Source: Achromobacter spanius | GTDB taxonomy: Bacteria > Pseudomonadota > Gammaproteobacteria > Burkholderiales > Burkholderiaceae_B | DNA: 64,000 nt | Direction of reading: 5' to 3' | Assembly (NCBI RefSeq): GCF_029637605.1 | Contig: NZ_CP121261.1 | Coordinates: 310,001 to 374,000, forward strand | Shown: piece by piece, positions 53,296 to 62,847 of the stretch | How the letters are laid out: each line of letters starts with the position of its first letter | Position numbering within the stretch: the first letter of the stretch is position 1 | Notes under the pieces: generated by a model | Databases searched by the model: none | The model's input: only the letters and a program-made list of their open reading frames with translations | Told to the model about the DNA's origin: nothing | Translations under genes and position numbers: made by a program

Positions 53296-53647
53296 AACAA
53301 TGGCCTGGCGGCACAAGACACGCCAGGATGTCCTTGTGAGGAAAGAGGGATAACAAGCCGGATGCGCGAGGCATCGGCAACTGCGTTTACGGGTGTTGAG
53401 CGGGCGCGGTGGACCAGTCGCTAGGTAACGGTCTAGCGATGGATCCGCGCGGGCGACGACTTAATGGCGTCGCGGGGATACGCGCGGGACGGCGGTGAGC
53501 ATGGGGCAAAACATCATGCGGCCTCCCTGGCGGTAAGTGAAGTGGATGAAAAAGGAATGGGCAAAGGCCCGAATTGCTGATTCTATAGAGATGATGTACG
53601 GGAATCAACGGGGCGTTTTGCGTGGGTATTGCCGCTGTGGGTTTTTT
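53296..53647 (-). other. Long leader region of the ABC exporter
   Basis: This 352-bp gap holds the leader ORF 53461-53517 and a hairpin TCGCTAG-N8-CTAGCGA (53418-53439) between the leader ORF and the exporter start. The rest, up to the end of the LysR gene at 53648, shows no gene. AT-rich sequence near 53570-53600 may be the exporter promoter. Confidence 0.6.
53461..53517 (-). CDS. Putative leader peptide of the ABC exporter
   Basis: An 18-codon ORF, MMFCPMLTAVPRVSPRRH, preceded by GGGAGG 4 nt before the first ATG and 7 nt before the second. It is the best ribosome site in the region, better than that of the exporter itself. Three prolines and three arginines in the last nine codons are the kind of run that stalls ribosomes. 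A hairpin lies 22 nt after the stop. Function not known; translation is inferred. Confidence 0.5.
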   Translation of the reverse strand: MMFCPMLTAVPRVSPRRH

Positions 53648-54580
53648 TCAACGGCCGGGGCCGCGGGGCTTGAACGCGGCGAACCCCGCCCAACATTGCT
53701 GCGTGAATTCGTACAGCGCATCTTGCGCCGCCAGGGGCGTGCGCCCGGCCAGGCGCGCCAGCACGTAATGGCCCTGGCGCTGGCGATCAGGCGGCAGCGG
53801 CACTTCCACCAGTCGCCCCGCCTCTTGTTCGCGCCGCGTCACGCAGATCACACCCAGCAGCAGCGTGTCGGTATGCAGCGCCAGGTCGGCCAGCGCATCC
53901 AGGTTTTCGCAACGCAGCGTGACCATCTGTTCGGGCGCGCCGCCTGGCCCCAAGGTGTCGGCAAGCCGTAGCGACACCTCCGGGCTCAGCGTGCTGGAGG
54001 CCACCGGATACTGCCGCACCTGTTCAATGCCCACGCGCTTGTGCGCCAGGATGGGGTGCCCCTTGCGGCAGACCATGCCCGCGCGCAGCGGCGCCAGCGG
54101 GCGGGTGTCGATATCGGCGGCGTCGTACAACATGCGCGCATCGCACACCATGGCATCAATGCGTTCGGCGCGCAGCATGTCGAGCAGCGCCGCCGTGCTG
54201 CCAAGTTCGACACCCACGCGTACCTGGGGCCGGTGCGCGGCCATGTGCGCCAAAAAGGGCGACAGCAATAACGATGCCGGGGCGGGGCTCAGGCCGATGG
54301 TGAGCGAGCCGGCATCGCCGCCATGCAGCGCCTTCAGTTCGCGTTGCAGCTCGGCTTCTTCAAAGCGCATGCGGCGCGCGCGCTCGGCCACGCAAGCGCC
54401 ATAAGGTGTCAGGCGGACCCGGCGCGTGCCGCGATCCAGCAGCGGCAGGCCCAACTCGGTTTCCAGCGCCTGGATGCTGCGGCTAAGCGCGGGTTGGGAC
54501 AGGTTCACCTTTTCCGCCGCCAGCGAAAAAGTGCCGTGTTCGACCACGGCCAGCAGGTGTTTGAGCTTTTGAAAATCCAT
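53648..54580 (-). CDS. LysR-family transcriptional regulator
   Basis: A 310-residue LysR protein: helix-turn-helix VVEHGTFSLAAEKVNLSQPA then LSRSIQALETELGLPLLDRG, with the effector domain from about residue 90. It is divergent from the penicillin G acylase gene and probably controls it. An ATG at 54607 gives a nine-residue longer form; the conserved MDFQKLKHLL start favours 54580. Confidence 0.88.
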   Translation of the reverse strand: MDFQKLKHLLAVVEHGTFSLAAEKVNLSQPALSRSIQALETELGLPLLDRGTRRVRLTPYGACVAERARRMRFEEAELQRELKALHGGDAGSLTIGLSPAPASLLLSPFLAHMAAHRPQVRVGVELGSTAALLDMLRAERIDAMVCDARMLYDAADIDTRPLAPLRAGMVCRKGHPILAHKRVGIEQVRQYPVASSTLSPEVSLRLADTLGPGGAPEQMVTLRCENLDALADLALHTDTLLLGVICVTRREQEAGRLVEVPLPPDRQRQGHYVLARLAGRTPLAAQDALYEFTQQCWAGFAAFKPRGPGR

Positions 54581-54608
54581 GAGCTTTACGCATCGAATCC
54601 ATGACATA

Positions 54609-54622
54609 AATGCATTGGCATT
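54609..54622. promoter_or_regulatory. Candidate LysR site AATGC-ATTG-GCATT
   Basis: A short inverted repeat in the LysR/acylase divergent region, with AT-rich flanks. Its position suits an autoregulatory LysR site. Weak evidence. Confidence 0.4.
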
Positions 54623-54736
54623 ATAAGTAGCGGCTTCTTATCATGGTCTCCGGACGGCGCCCGCCAGAGGCGCCGCATCCCGCGCTGAAGGTCGCTCGCA
54701 AGCATGGCGCGGTTTATCAATTTGGAGACAGAGTCA

Positions 54737-57358
54737 ATGAAGCAGCATTTGTTGTCGGCCGCCATCCTGGCAGCCTGCGCCGGCGTGGGCGCAGCCCCCG
54801 CGCAAGCGCAATCCCAGCCGCAATCCCAGCCATCCGTCACCGCCGACGCCCAGCGCCCCGCCGCCCGGCAGGTCACCATCCGCCGCGACGGCTACGGCAT
54901 GCCCCACGTCTACGCCGACACGGTCTACGGCATCTTCTACGGTTACGGCTACGCGGTGGCGCAAGACCGCCTGTTCCAGATGGAGATGGCGCGTCGCAGC
55001 ACGCAGGGCCTGGTGGCTGAAGTGTTGGGCGAAAAAATGGTGGCCTTCGACAAATCGATACGCGGCAATTTTTCGCCCGAGCGTATCCAGCGCCAACTGG
55101 CGGCGCTGCCCGCGTCCGAACGCCAGATTCTGGACGGCTACGCGGCCGGCATGAATGCATGGATTGCGCGGGTGCGCGCCGAACCCGGCACGCTGATGCC
55201 CAAGGAATTCAACGACCTGCAATTCCAGCCGTCCGACTGGACGCCCTATGACGTGGCGATGGTGTTCGTGGGCACCATGGCCAACCGGTTTTCGGACGCC
55301 AATAGCGAGATCGACAACCTGGCGTTGTTGACCGCGCTGCAAGACAAGCACGGCGAAGCGCGCGCCATGCAGATCTTCAACCAATTGCGCTGGATGACCG
55401 ACAGCCGCGCGCCGACCACGGTGCCGGAAGAAGAGGGGGTTTATCAGCCCGCCACCTATCAGCCCGCCGGCCACTCGCGCAACGCTTACCAGCCCGCCAC
55501 CGCGCGCGCGCCCGCCAAACTGTCCTACGCCTTGCCGCGCTACGACGGCACGCCGCCCATGCTGGAGCGCGTGGCGCGCGACCCGCTAACGCGCGGCGTG
55601 CTGCAAGACGCGCCCGCCGACGCGCCCGCCCGCCTGCTGGCGCAGTTCGCGCAAAGCGGCCAGCCCGGCATCGCCGGCTTTCCCACCACCAGCAATATGT
55701 GGATCGTGGGCCGCGAGCACGCCAAGGACGCGCGTTCCATCCTGTTGAACGGCCCGCAGTTCGGCTGGTGGAACCCGGCCTACACCTACGGCATCGGCCT
55801 GCACGGCGCGGGCTACGACGTGGTGGGCAACACCCCGTTCGCCTATCCCAGCATTCTGTTTGGCCACAACGCGCACGTCACCTGGGGCTCCACGGCAGGC
55901 TTTGGCGACGACGTGGACATCTACGCCGAAAAGCTCGACCCCGCCGACCGCACCCGCTATTTCCACAATGGTGAATGGAAGACGATGGAAAAGCGCACCG
56001 AGCTTATCCAGGTCAAGGACGGCAAGCCGGTATTGATGGACGTGTACCGCACGGTGCATGGCATCGTGACCAAGTTCGACGACAAGCAACATGTGGCCTA
56101 TGCCAAGGCGCGCGCATGGGAAGGCTTTGAGTTGCAATCGCTGATGGCCTGGACGCACAAGACGCAGGCGCGCAATTGGGACCAGTGGAAGCAGCAGGCC
56201 GCGCGCCATGCGCTGACCATCAACTGGTACTACGCCGACGACCGCGGCAACATCGGCTACGCCCACACGGGCTTTTATCCCAAGCGCAAACCCGGCCATG
56301 ACCCGCGCCTGCCCGTGCCCGGCACGGGTGAAATGGACTGGGACGGCATGCTGCCGTTCGCCACCAACCCGCAGGTCTACAACCCGCGCCAAGGCTACAT
56401 CGCCAATTGGAACAACCAGCCCATGCGCGGCTATCCGTCCACCGACCTGTTCGCCATCGTGTGGGGCCAGGCCGACCGCTACGCCGAAATCGAAACGCGC
56501 ATGAAGGCCATGACGGCCGATGGCGGCAAGATCAGCGCGCAGCAAATGTGGGACCTGATCCGCATCACCAGCTACGCCGACGTCAACCGCCGCCACTTCC
56601 TGCCGTTCCTGCAACGCGCCGTGGCGGGCTTGCCAGCTGATGACGCACGCGCGCGGCTGGTGGCCGACTTGTCCACCTGGGACGGCATGGGCACTAGCGA
56701 CAAACAGCCCGGCTACTACGACAACGCCGGGTCCGCCGTGATGGACGCCTGGCTGCGCGCCATGCTGCGCAGCACGCTGGCCGACGAGATGCCCGCCGAC
56801 TTCTTCAAGTGGTACAGCGCCACGGGCTATCCCACCCCCGCCACGCCGGCCACCGGTTCGCTCAACCTGACCGTGGGCGTGAAGGTCTTGTTCAACGCCT
56901 TGGCTGGCCCCGACGCCGGCGTGCCCCAGCCCTACGACTTCTTCAACGGCAAGCGCCCGGAAGCGGTCAGCCTGGCCGCGCTGGACGAAGCCCTGGCCGC
57001 TTTGCAAAAAGCGTATGGCCAGGATCCGGCCACGTGGCGCATCCCCGCGCCGCCCATGGTGTTTGCGCCGAAGAACTTCCTGGGTGTGCCGCAGGCGGAC
57101 GACAAGGCGGTGCTGAGCTTTGCGGCCACCCAAAACCGGGGCACCGAAAACAACATGACGGTGTTCGACGGCAAGGGCGTGCGCGCGGTGGATGTGGTGG
57201 CGCCGGGGCAGAGCGGTTTCGTGGCGCCGGACGGCACGCCGTCTGTCCACACCCGCGACCAGTTCGACCTGTACAACCACTTTGGCAGCAAGCGCGTCTG
57301 GTTCACGGATGCGGAGGTGCGCGCCAACGCTACGTCGGTTGAGACGTTGCGCTACTGA
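54737..57358 (+). CDS. pac: Penicillin G acylase precursor
   Basis: An 873-residue Ntn-hydrolase precursor. A signal peptide (HLLSAAILAACAGVGAAPAQA) is followed by the alpha chain (VTIRRDGYGMPHVYA, GYGYAVAQDRLFQMEMARRS), a spacer, and the beta chain from Ser319 in PTTSNMW. NGPQFGWWNPAYTYGIGLHG, FGHNAHVTWGSTAGFGDDVD and YIANWNN match E. coli penicillin G acylase nearly residue for residue. The enzyme cleaves phenylacetyl amides in the periplasm after self-processing. GGAG 9 nt before 54737 sets the start. The 3' end overlaps the convergent ABC gene by 29 bp. Confidence 0.95.
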   Translation: MKQHLLSAAILAACAGVGAAPAQAQSQPQSQPSVTADAQRPAARQVTIRRDGYGMPHVYADTVYGIFYGYGYAVAQDRLFQMEMARRSTQGLVAEVLGEKMVAFDKSIRGNFSPERIQRQLAALPASERQILDGYAAGMNAWIARVRAEPGTLMPKEFNDLQFQPSDWTPYDVAMVFVGTMANRFSDANSEIDNLALLTALQDKHGEARAMQIFNQLRWMTDSRAPTTVPEEEGVYQPATYQPAGHSRNAYQPATARAPAKLSYALPRYDGTPPMLERVARDPLTRGVLQDAPADAPARLLAQFAQSGQPGIAGFPTTSNMWIVGREHAKDARSILLNGPQFGWWNPAYTYGIGLHGAGYDVVGNTPFAYPSILFGHNAHVTWGSTAGFGDDVDIYAEKLDPADRTRYFHNGEWKTMEKRTELIQVKDGKPVLMDVYRTVHGIVTKFDDKQHVAYAKARAWEGFELQSLMAWTHKTQARNWDQWKQQAARHALTINWYYADDRGNIGYAHTGFYPKRKPGHDPRLPVPGTGEMDWDGMLPFATNPQVYNPRQGYIANWNNQPMRGYPSTDLFAIVWGQADRYAEIETRMKAMTADGGKISAQQMWDLIRITSYADVNRRHFLPFLQRAVAGLPADDARARLVADLSTWDGMGTSDKQPGYYDNAGSAVMDAWLRAMLRSTLADEMPADFFKWYSATGYPTPATPATGSLNLTVGVKVLFNALAGPDAGVPQPYDFFNGKRPEAVSLAALDEALAALQKAYGQDPATWRIPAPPMVFAPKNFLGVPQADDKAVLSFAATQNRGTENNMTVFDGKGVRAVDVVAPGQSGFVAPDGTPSVHTRDQFDLYNHFGSKRVWFTDAEVRANATSVETLRY

Positions 57359-60300
57359 CCGTGTAGCCGCCCTGGTGGCTGGCCAGGCGCGCATAGGCCC
57401 CTTGCTTGCGCAGCAATTGGTCATGCGTGCCGGCCTCGGCCAGCGTGCCGCGGTCCAGCACCAGGATCAGGTCCGCGTTGCGGATGGTGGACAGCCGGTG
57501 CGCAATCACCAGGGTGGTGCGGTGCTGCATCAGCGCGTCCAGCGCGGCCCGCACCTGCATCTCGGACAAGGTGTCCAGGTGCGAAGTCGCCTCGTCCAGG
57601 ATCAGCACCGGCGCGTTTTTCAGGAAGGCCCGCGCAATCGAGATGCGCTGGCGCTGCCCGCCCGACAACTGCATGCCGCGTTCGCCTACGTTGGTGGCCA
57701 GCCCGTCGGGCAGTTGCTGTACGAATGCCGTCAGCGCCGCCTGGTCCAGCGCGCGCGCCAAGTCGTCGGGCGTGGCCTCGGGGCGCGCCAGCCGGATGTT
57801 GCCCTCCAGCGTGTCGTTGAACAGGTAGGTGTCTTGCGTGACCAGGGCCACGCGTTCGCGTAAGCCGTCCAATTGCAGTTGGCGCACATCCAGACCGTCC
57901 AGCTTGACCACGCCCTGGCGCGGGTCCCAGAAGCGCAGCAACAGGCTGGCCACGGTGCTTTTGCCGGCGCCCGAGGCGCCCACGATGGCCACGGTTGCTC
58001 CGGCCGGTGCCTTGAAACTCAAGTCCTTCAGCGTGTCTTCCTGTTTGCCGGGGTAGGCAAAACTGACGTGCTCAAACGCCAAGGACAAGCCATGCGTGGC
58101 CACCGGCGGCGCCAGCGGGCCGTCGGTGACGGGCTCGGGCTCGTTGCTGACCACGTGCAGGCGGCGCGTGGCGGCGATGGTGTCGGCCAATTGGCGGCTG
58201 ACCTGCGAAATTTCAGACACCGGCAGGAAGGTCGCCATCGCAATCAAGACCAGCAAGGGCAGCATGCTGGCCGACAGCGCGCCCGCCGACACCTGCAAGG
58301 CGCCCACGACCGCCACGGCCAGGCCGCCCAATCCCATGGCCACTTCAAACCAGGCCGTTTGTTTGGACAGGTCGCGCAGGATGTCCAGGCGGCGGATACG
58401 GTATTGGTCAGCCACTTTCAGGAACTGGCCCCGGCGGCGGTCGGTGGCCTGGAAGGCGGTCAGGTCGGCCAGGCCCTGGATGGTGTCGGTGGTGTGCGCG
58501 CTCATTTCGCCCAGCGCCTGCCGAGCCTTGTCGCCCAGCGCATCGATATGGCGGCGGCCGCGCACGGGCGAGACCAGCGCATAGGCCAGGAAGGGCAGCA
58601 GCGCCAAGGCTACGGGCCAGCTATATACGCCCAGAAAGCCCAGCACCGACAGCGGTACCAGCACGGACACGATGGCGGGGGCAATGGTGTGCGCGTAGAA
58701 GTACTCGACCATCTCGATGTCTTGCGTGGCCAGCGCGACCAGGTCGCCCGAGCGGCGCTGCAACAGGTAGGCGGGCGCCAGGCGCTCCAGCTTGTCGAAC
58801 AGCTTCACCCGCATGTCGGCCAGCAACTGATAGGCCATTGCATGCGCCAGCCACGATTCCAGCCAATGGAACAGGGCGGCCAGCGGCGCGCAGATCAAGA
58901 GGCCGACGATCAGGGCGGAAACCTCGCGCCCGTCACGGATGGCGGCCACGATCAGCGCGCTGAATACGCCCACGCCGATGAAGGCGGCCACCCGCGCGAC
59001 GCCCAGCAGGATGGTGGCGGTCAGCGTGCCGCGCCAGGGCTTGACCACGGACAGCAAGGTGCCCAGCGTGGCGCGCCACCCCACGTGTTCGGCATCGACA
59101 TCCAAGGGCCGCAAGGCGGGGCCTCTTGCGCCGCCGTCACCGCCGTCATCGTCTTCGGGCGTGGCGGCATCCAGCACCGGCGCTGAGGCCAAGGCGGTCG
59201 CGCCGGCAGACGGGTTTTGATGCGCCTCGGCCTGCTCGTGCATCAAGCGGTAGTACAGCCCGCGCGCCCGCATCAGTTGCGCATGCGGCCCGGCTTCCAC
59301 GACGCGGCCCTGATCCAGCACCAGGCTGCGGTCGGCGCCGATGACGCTGGCCAGCCGGTGCGCCAGGATCAGCGTGGTGCGGCCCGCCATCAGGCGGTCC
59401 AGCGCCTGCTGGATCAGCGCTTCGTTTTCGGTGTCCACCGATGACAGCGCTTCGTCCAGGATCAGGATGGGCGCGTCGCGCAGCAGCGCGCGCGCGATGG
59501 CCACGCGCTGGCGTTGTCCGCCTGACAATTGCAGGCCGCGCTCGCCGATGCGGGTGGCGTAACCGTCGGGCAGCGCCATGATGAAGTCGTCGATATTCGC
59601 GGCGCGGGCGGCGGCGCGCACCTGCTCGTACGTGGCGTCCGGCCGGCCCAGCCGCAGGTTGTCGTCGATGGTGCCGTGAAACAGCGTGATGTCCTGACTG
59701 ACCAGCGCAATCTGCGACAGCAGCGTTTGCGTGTCCAGCGTGTTCACATCGTGCCCGCCCACGCGGATGACGCCCGCTTGCGGCACGCATTCGCGCAACA
59801 GCAGCCGCACGATGGTGGACTTGCCCGCGCCGCTGGGGCCGACCACGCCGACCCGTTCGCCCGCCGCGATGCTGAACGCCAGGCCTTGATGCGCGCGGCG
59901 CTCGGGCGTGTAGGAAAACGCCACGTTGTCGAATTCGATGGTGGGCGACAGGTGGGTGGGTGCGAGTTGGTTGGGCGCCAGATGGCCGGCCGTGTTGCGC
60001 GCGCCCAAGGCTGTGCTGGGCACGGGCGTCAGCGGCTGCGCGTCCATCAGCGCATGGATGCTGACGGCGGCCGACTGGCCCAGCATGCCGCGGTGCAAGA
60101 CCGAACGCAGGTCGCGCAGCGGCCGGAAGATCTCGGTGCCGGCCATCAGCACGATCAGCAGCGCTTCCACGCTCATGTCGCCCGAGGCCACGCGCCAGGC
60201 GCCCAGCGTCAAGGCCAGCGCCGCGCCCAGCGCCACGCCCAGGTCGCTGATGCCGCGCGTCAACAGGCTGACCGACAGCACCCAGAACGTGTTGTCCGAC

Positions 60301-60983
60301 AGGCTGCGGGCACGGGCCGCCAGACGCCGGCCCCAGGCCTTGCCCTGGCCGTAAGACTTCAGCGTGGGCAGGCCTTGCACCGCGTCCAGGAAGTCTTCGC
60401 CGAAGGCATTCAGCGCTTGCGTGCGCGCCTGGCTGGCGCGGCGGTCCAGCATGTGCACCGCCATCGGGCCAAACAGCGCGAACAACGCCGCCACCAAAAA
60501 CACCAGCGCGGTGGGCACGTCCCAGAACGCGATCACGGCGAAGATGGCGAAGGGCGCGGCCGCCGCAATCGCGACTTGCGGCAGGTATTGGCCGAAGAAG
60601 GTCTGCAACTGCTCAACGCCGTCCACCACGGTCAGCATGACGCCGCCTGTGCGCTGGTTGGCGAACCATGCGGGTCCCAGGGCGACGATACGGTCATACA
60701 GCTTGCCGCGTAGCGTTTGCTGGATTTGCGCCGAGGTGTGGTTGGCCTGCACGGTGCGCCAATGGTCGAACAGCGCGCGCAGCAGCACCATGGCGCCCAC
60801 GCACAGGGCGGGCACGATCCAGTCTTGCCACGGCGCGCCGTCGAATACACGGGCCAGCAACTGGCCCAGGAAGACATAGCGGGCAATGCCCGCCGCCAGC
60901 GCCAGCAGGCCCAGGAAAATGCCGCCCGCCATGCCGGCACGCAATCCCGCCGTCAAGCGCCACAACCGAGAGTCGAAATACAT
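57330..60983 (-). CDS. Double ABC exporter, CydDC-like fusion
   Basis: A 1217-residue protein with two complete half-transporters in one chain. The first permease covers about residues 15-310, with Walker A GPSGAGKST near 381-389 and LSGGQRQRVAIARALLRDAP. The second permease runs from about 650 to 920, with Walker A GASGAGKST near 1000-1008 and LSGGQRQRISIARAFLKNAP. The first half resembles CydD (thiol exporter) from memory. Fused CydD-CydC-like proteins occur, but no cydAB is near, so the substrate is open. Both ATP sites look intact. Confidence 0.87.
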   Translation of the reverse strand: MYFDSRLWRLTAGLRAGMAGGIFLGLLALAAGIARYVFLGQLLARVFDGAPWQDWIVPALCVGAMVLLRALFDHWRTVQANHTSAQIQQTLRGKLYDRIVALGPAWFANQRTGGVMLTVVDGVEQLQTFFGQYLPQVAIAAAAPFAIFAVIAFWDVPTALVFLVAALFALFGPMAVHMLDRRASQARTQALNAFGEDFLDAVQGLPTLKSYGQGKAWGRRLAARARSLSDNTFWVLSVSLLTRGISDLGVALGAALALTLGAWRVASGDMSVEALLIVLMAGTEIFRPLRDLRSVLHRGMLGQSAAVSIHALMDAQPLTPVPSTALGARNTAGHLAPNQLAPTHLSPTIEFDNVAFSYTPERRAHQGLAFSIAAGERVGVVGPSGAGKSTIVRLLLRECVPQAGVIRVGGHDVNTLDTQTLLSQIALVSQDITLFHGTIDDNLRLGRPDATYEQVRAAARAANIDDFIMALPDGYATRIGERGLQLSGGQRQRVAIARALLRDAPILILDEALSSVDTENEALIQQALDRLMAGRTTLILAHRLASVIGADRSLVLDQGRVVEAGPHAQLMRARGLYYRLMHEQAEAHQNPSAGATALASAPVLDAATPEDDDGGDGGARGPALRPLDVDAEHVGWRATLGTLLSVVKPWRGTLTATILLGVARVAAFIGVGVFSALIVAAIRDGREVSALIVGLLICAPLAALFHWLESWLAHAMAYQLLADMRVKLFDKLERLAPAYLLQRRSGDLVALATQDIEMVEYFYAHTIAPAIVSVLVPLSVLGFLGVYSWPVALALLPFLAYALVSPVRGRRHIDALGDKARQALGEMSAHTTDTIQGLADLTAFQATDRRRGQFLKVADQYRIRRLDILRDLSKQTAWFEVAMGLGGLAVAVVGALQVSAGALSASMLPLLVLIAMATFLPVSEISQVSRQLADTIAATRRLHVVSNEPEPVTDGPLAPPVATHGLSLAFEHVSFAYPGKQEDTLKDLSFKAPAGATVAIVGASGAGKSTVASLLLRFWDPRQGVVKLDGLDVRQLQLDGLRERVALVTQDTYLFNDTLEGNIRLARPEATPDDLARALDQAALTAFVQQLPDGLATNVGERGMQLSGGQRQRISIARAFLKNAPVLILDEATSHLDTLSEMQVRAALDALMQHRTTLVIAHRLSTIRNADLILVLDRGTLAEAGTHDQLLRKQGAYARLASHQGGYTVSSATSQPT

Positions 60984-61077
60984 ATCAATGCTCCATGCAG
61001 AGCCTGCATGGTCGCTGATCCGACGCGGTTGCGATAGCGAGTCTTTTTCAATCTAGGGTTGAGATAAACTCAACTCC

Positions 61078-62049
61078 ATGTCTGATCTGCCCAACCAGAA
61101 TCCATCCCCCGATCTGCCCACGCACACGCCGCCCCTGGCCGCGCTGCGTGCGTTCGAGGCCGTTGCTCGCCTGGGCAGTCTGAGCCGCGCGGCGGGCGAG
61201 CTGCATGTCACCAAGAGCGCGGTCAGCCATCAGCTACGCGCGCTGGAGACGGACCTGGGCGTGCAATTGCTGCGCCGGGGTGGCACGGTGCGCCGCGCCG
61301 AAACCACCGAAGCGGGCGCCAAATTGCTGGCTTCCGTACAACAGGCCTTGACCCTTCTGGCGTCCGCTTGCCGCGACGTCCGCGCCACCGCGCGCGGCCG
61401 CCGCCGCTACACGCTGAACGTGTCGGCCAACCCCTCGCTGGCCGCGCTATGGCTGGCGCCGCGCATCGGACGCTTCATCGAACTGCATCCCGACATCGGC
61501 GTGCAGGTCTACTTGCACGCCAGCCAGGACCCCGCCTGGAAAAGCCAGGACATCGACCTGGCCTTCCTGCACGTGCGTGCGCGCGGCCCGCATTTGGCCG
61601 AGCCGGGCGACATTGCGCTGATGACCGAAACCGTGGTGCCGGTGTGCAGCCCCGCGCTGATCGCCGAGGCCGAGCGCGGCGACCCCCGCGTGTTTTTGCG
61701 GCACCGCTGGTTGGAGGAAAAGCATATCGACAGCCCCGAAACCGATTGGCGCACCTGGGGCCCGCGCTTGGGGCTGGCGGAATCGGAGTGGCAAGAGCCC
61801 ATGGTGTTCAGCGGTCTGAGCACGGTGGTGGCGGCGGCCGCGGCGGGCGTGGGCATTGCGCTGGGGCGCGCGCCGCTAATCGATGAAGATCTGGCCAGCG
61901 GCCGCCTGGTGCCGCTGATGCCGCAACTGCGCATGCCGGGCTCGTGGGGCTATGTGATGCGCATCCACGCCAACCGGCCGATGGATGCGTCGCTGCCCGC
62001 GCTGGTGGAATTCCTGGCCGAAGAAGGCCGCAGCCAGGGGGCCTGGTAG
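61078..62049 (+). CDS. LysR-family regulator, GcvA type
   Basis: A 323-residue protein: LAALRAFEAVARLGSLSRAA then GELHVTKSAVSHQLRALETD is the GcvA-like helix-turn-helix. The effector domain (YTLNVSANPSLAALWLAPRI) continues to a C-terminal extension. It is divergent from the fused ABC exporter with a 94-bp gap and convergent with the ABC importer, so the exporter is the more likely target. Confidence 0.9.
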   Translation: MSDLPNQNPSPDLPTHTPPLAALRAFEAVARLGSLSRAAGELHVTKSAVSHQLRALETDLGVQLLRRGGTVRRAETTEAGAKLLASVQQALTLLASACRDVRATARGRRRYTLNVSANPSLAALWLAPRIGRFIELHPDIGVQVYLHASQDPAWKSQDIDLAFLHVRARGPHLAEPGDIALMTETVVPVCSPALIAEAERGDPRVFLRHRWLEEKHIDSPETDWRTWGPRLGLAESEWQEPMVFSGLSTVVAAAAAGVGIALGRAPLIDEDLASGRLVPLMPQLRMPGSWGYVMRIHANRPMDASLPALVEFLAEEGRSQGAW

Positions 62050-62067
62050 CGGCCAGGCCAGACCCGG

Positions 62068-62847
62068 TTAGTCGGTCGTCAGCTCCATGCTGCGCGTGAC
62101 CTCTTCCTGCACCCGTTCCCAGATCGACCGCTTCAATTCCACAAAGCGCGGCGACAACTGCACGTCGGCGCTGCGCGGATGCGGCAGGTCGTTGTGGATG
62201 TCTTGCACGATGCGGCCAGGTTTTGAACCCATCACGGCCATGCGGGTGGACAGCGTCAGCGCCTCGTCGATGGAATGCGTGATGAACACAATCGTCTTGC
62301 CGCTTTGTTCGTAGATGGACAGCAACTGGTCTTGCAGCACCTGGCGCGTCATGGCGTCCAGCGCGGCGAAGGGCTCGTCGAACAGCATCACGTCGGGGTC
62401 ATTGGCCAGCACGCGCGCAATCGACACGCGCTGCTTCATGCCGCCCGACAGCGCATGCGGATACTTGTCCGCCGCCGCCTTCAAGCCCACCATCTCGATG
62501 AACTTGCGGGCGATGGGGGCACGTTCTTGCTTGGACATGCCACGCATCTTCAAGCCGAATTCCACGTTCTCTTGCACCGTGCGCCACGGAAACAGCGCGT
62601 ACTGCTGAAACACCATGCCGCAGGCGGCGGTCACATCGGTGACGGTCTTGCCGTTGATGGCCACCGTGCCCGTATTGGGCTGGATGAAGCCGGCCATCAG
62701 GTTCAGCAATGTGGACTTGCCACAGCCGGACGCGCCCAGCAGCACCAGGAATTCTCCGCGCTTGACCTCCAGGTTGACCTTGTCCAGCACGGTCACGTCG
62801 CCATAGGCCTTGGACACGTCGGTCAACTGGATCATCGTTTCGTTCAT
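62068..62847 (-). CDS. ABC importer ATP-binding protein (nitrate/sulfonate/taurine type)
   Basis: A 259-residue ATPase: Walker A GASGCGKST, Q-loop VFQQYALFPWRTVQENVEFG, signature LSGGMKQRVSIA, Walker B VMLFDEPFAALD, and ITHSIDEAL. This pattern is that of SsuB/TauB. The ATG at 62847 overlaps the permease stop by ATGA; ATGs a few codons upstream are possible. Confidence 0.92.
   Translation of the reverse strand: MNETMIQLTDVSKAYGDVTVLDKVNLEVKRGEFLVLLGASGCGKSTLLNLMAGFIQPNTGTVAINGKTVTDVTAACGMVFQQYALFPWRTVQENVEFGLKMRGMSKQERAPIARKFIEMVGLKAAADKYPHALSGGMKQRVSIARVLANDPDVMLFDEPFAALDAMTRQVLQDQLLSIYEQSGKTIVFITHSIDEALTLSTRMAVMGSKPGRIVQDIHNDLPHPRSADVQLSPRFVELKRSIWERVQEEVTRSMELTTD

Noticed and set aside
51067..53424. 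785-residue plus-strand open frame over the PfpI gene and opposite the ABC exporter
   Set aside because: It overlaps two real genes in other frames and has no recognisable domain.
57873..59186. 437-residue plus-strand open frame opposite the fused ABC exporter
   Set aside because: Antisense shadow of a gene with two clear ATPase domains.
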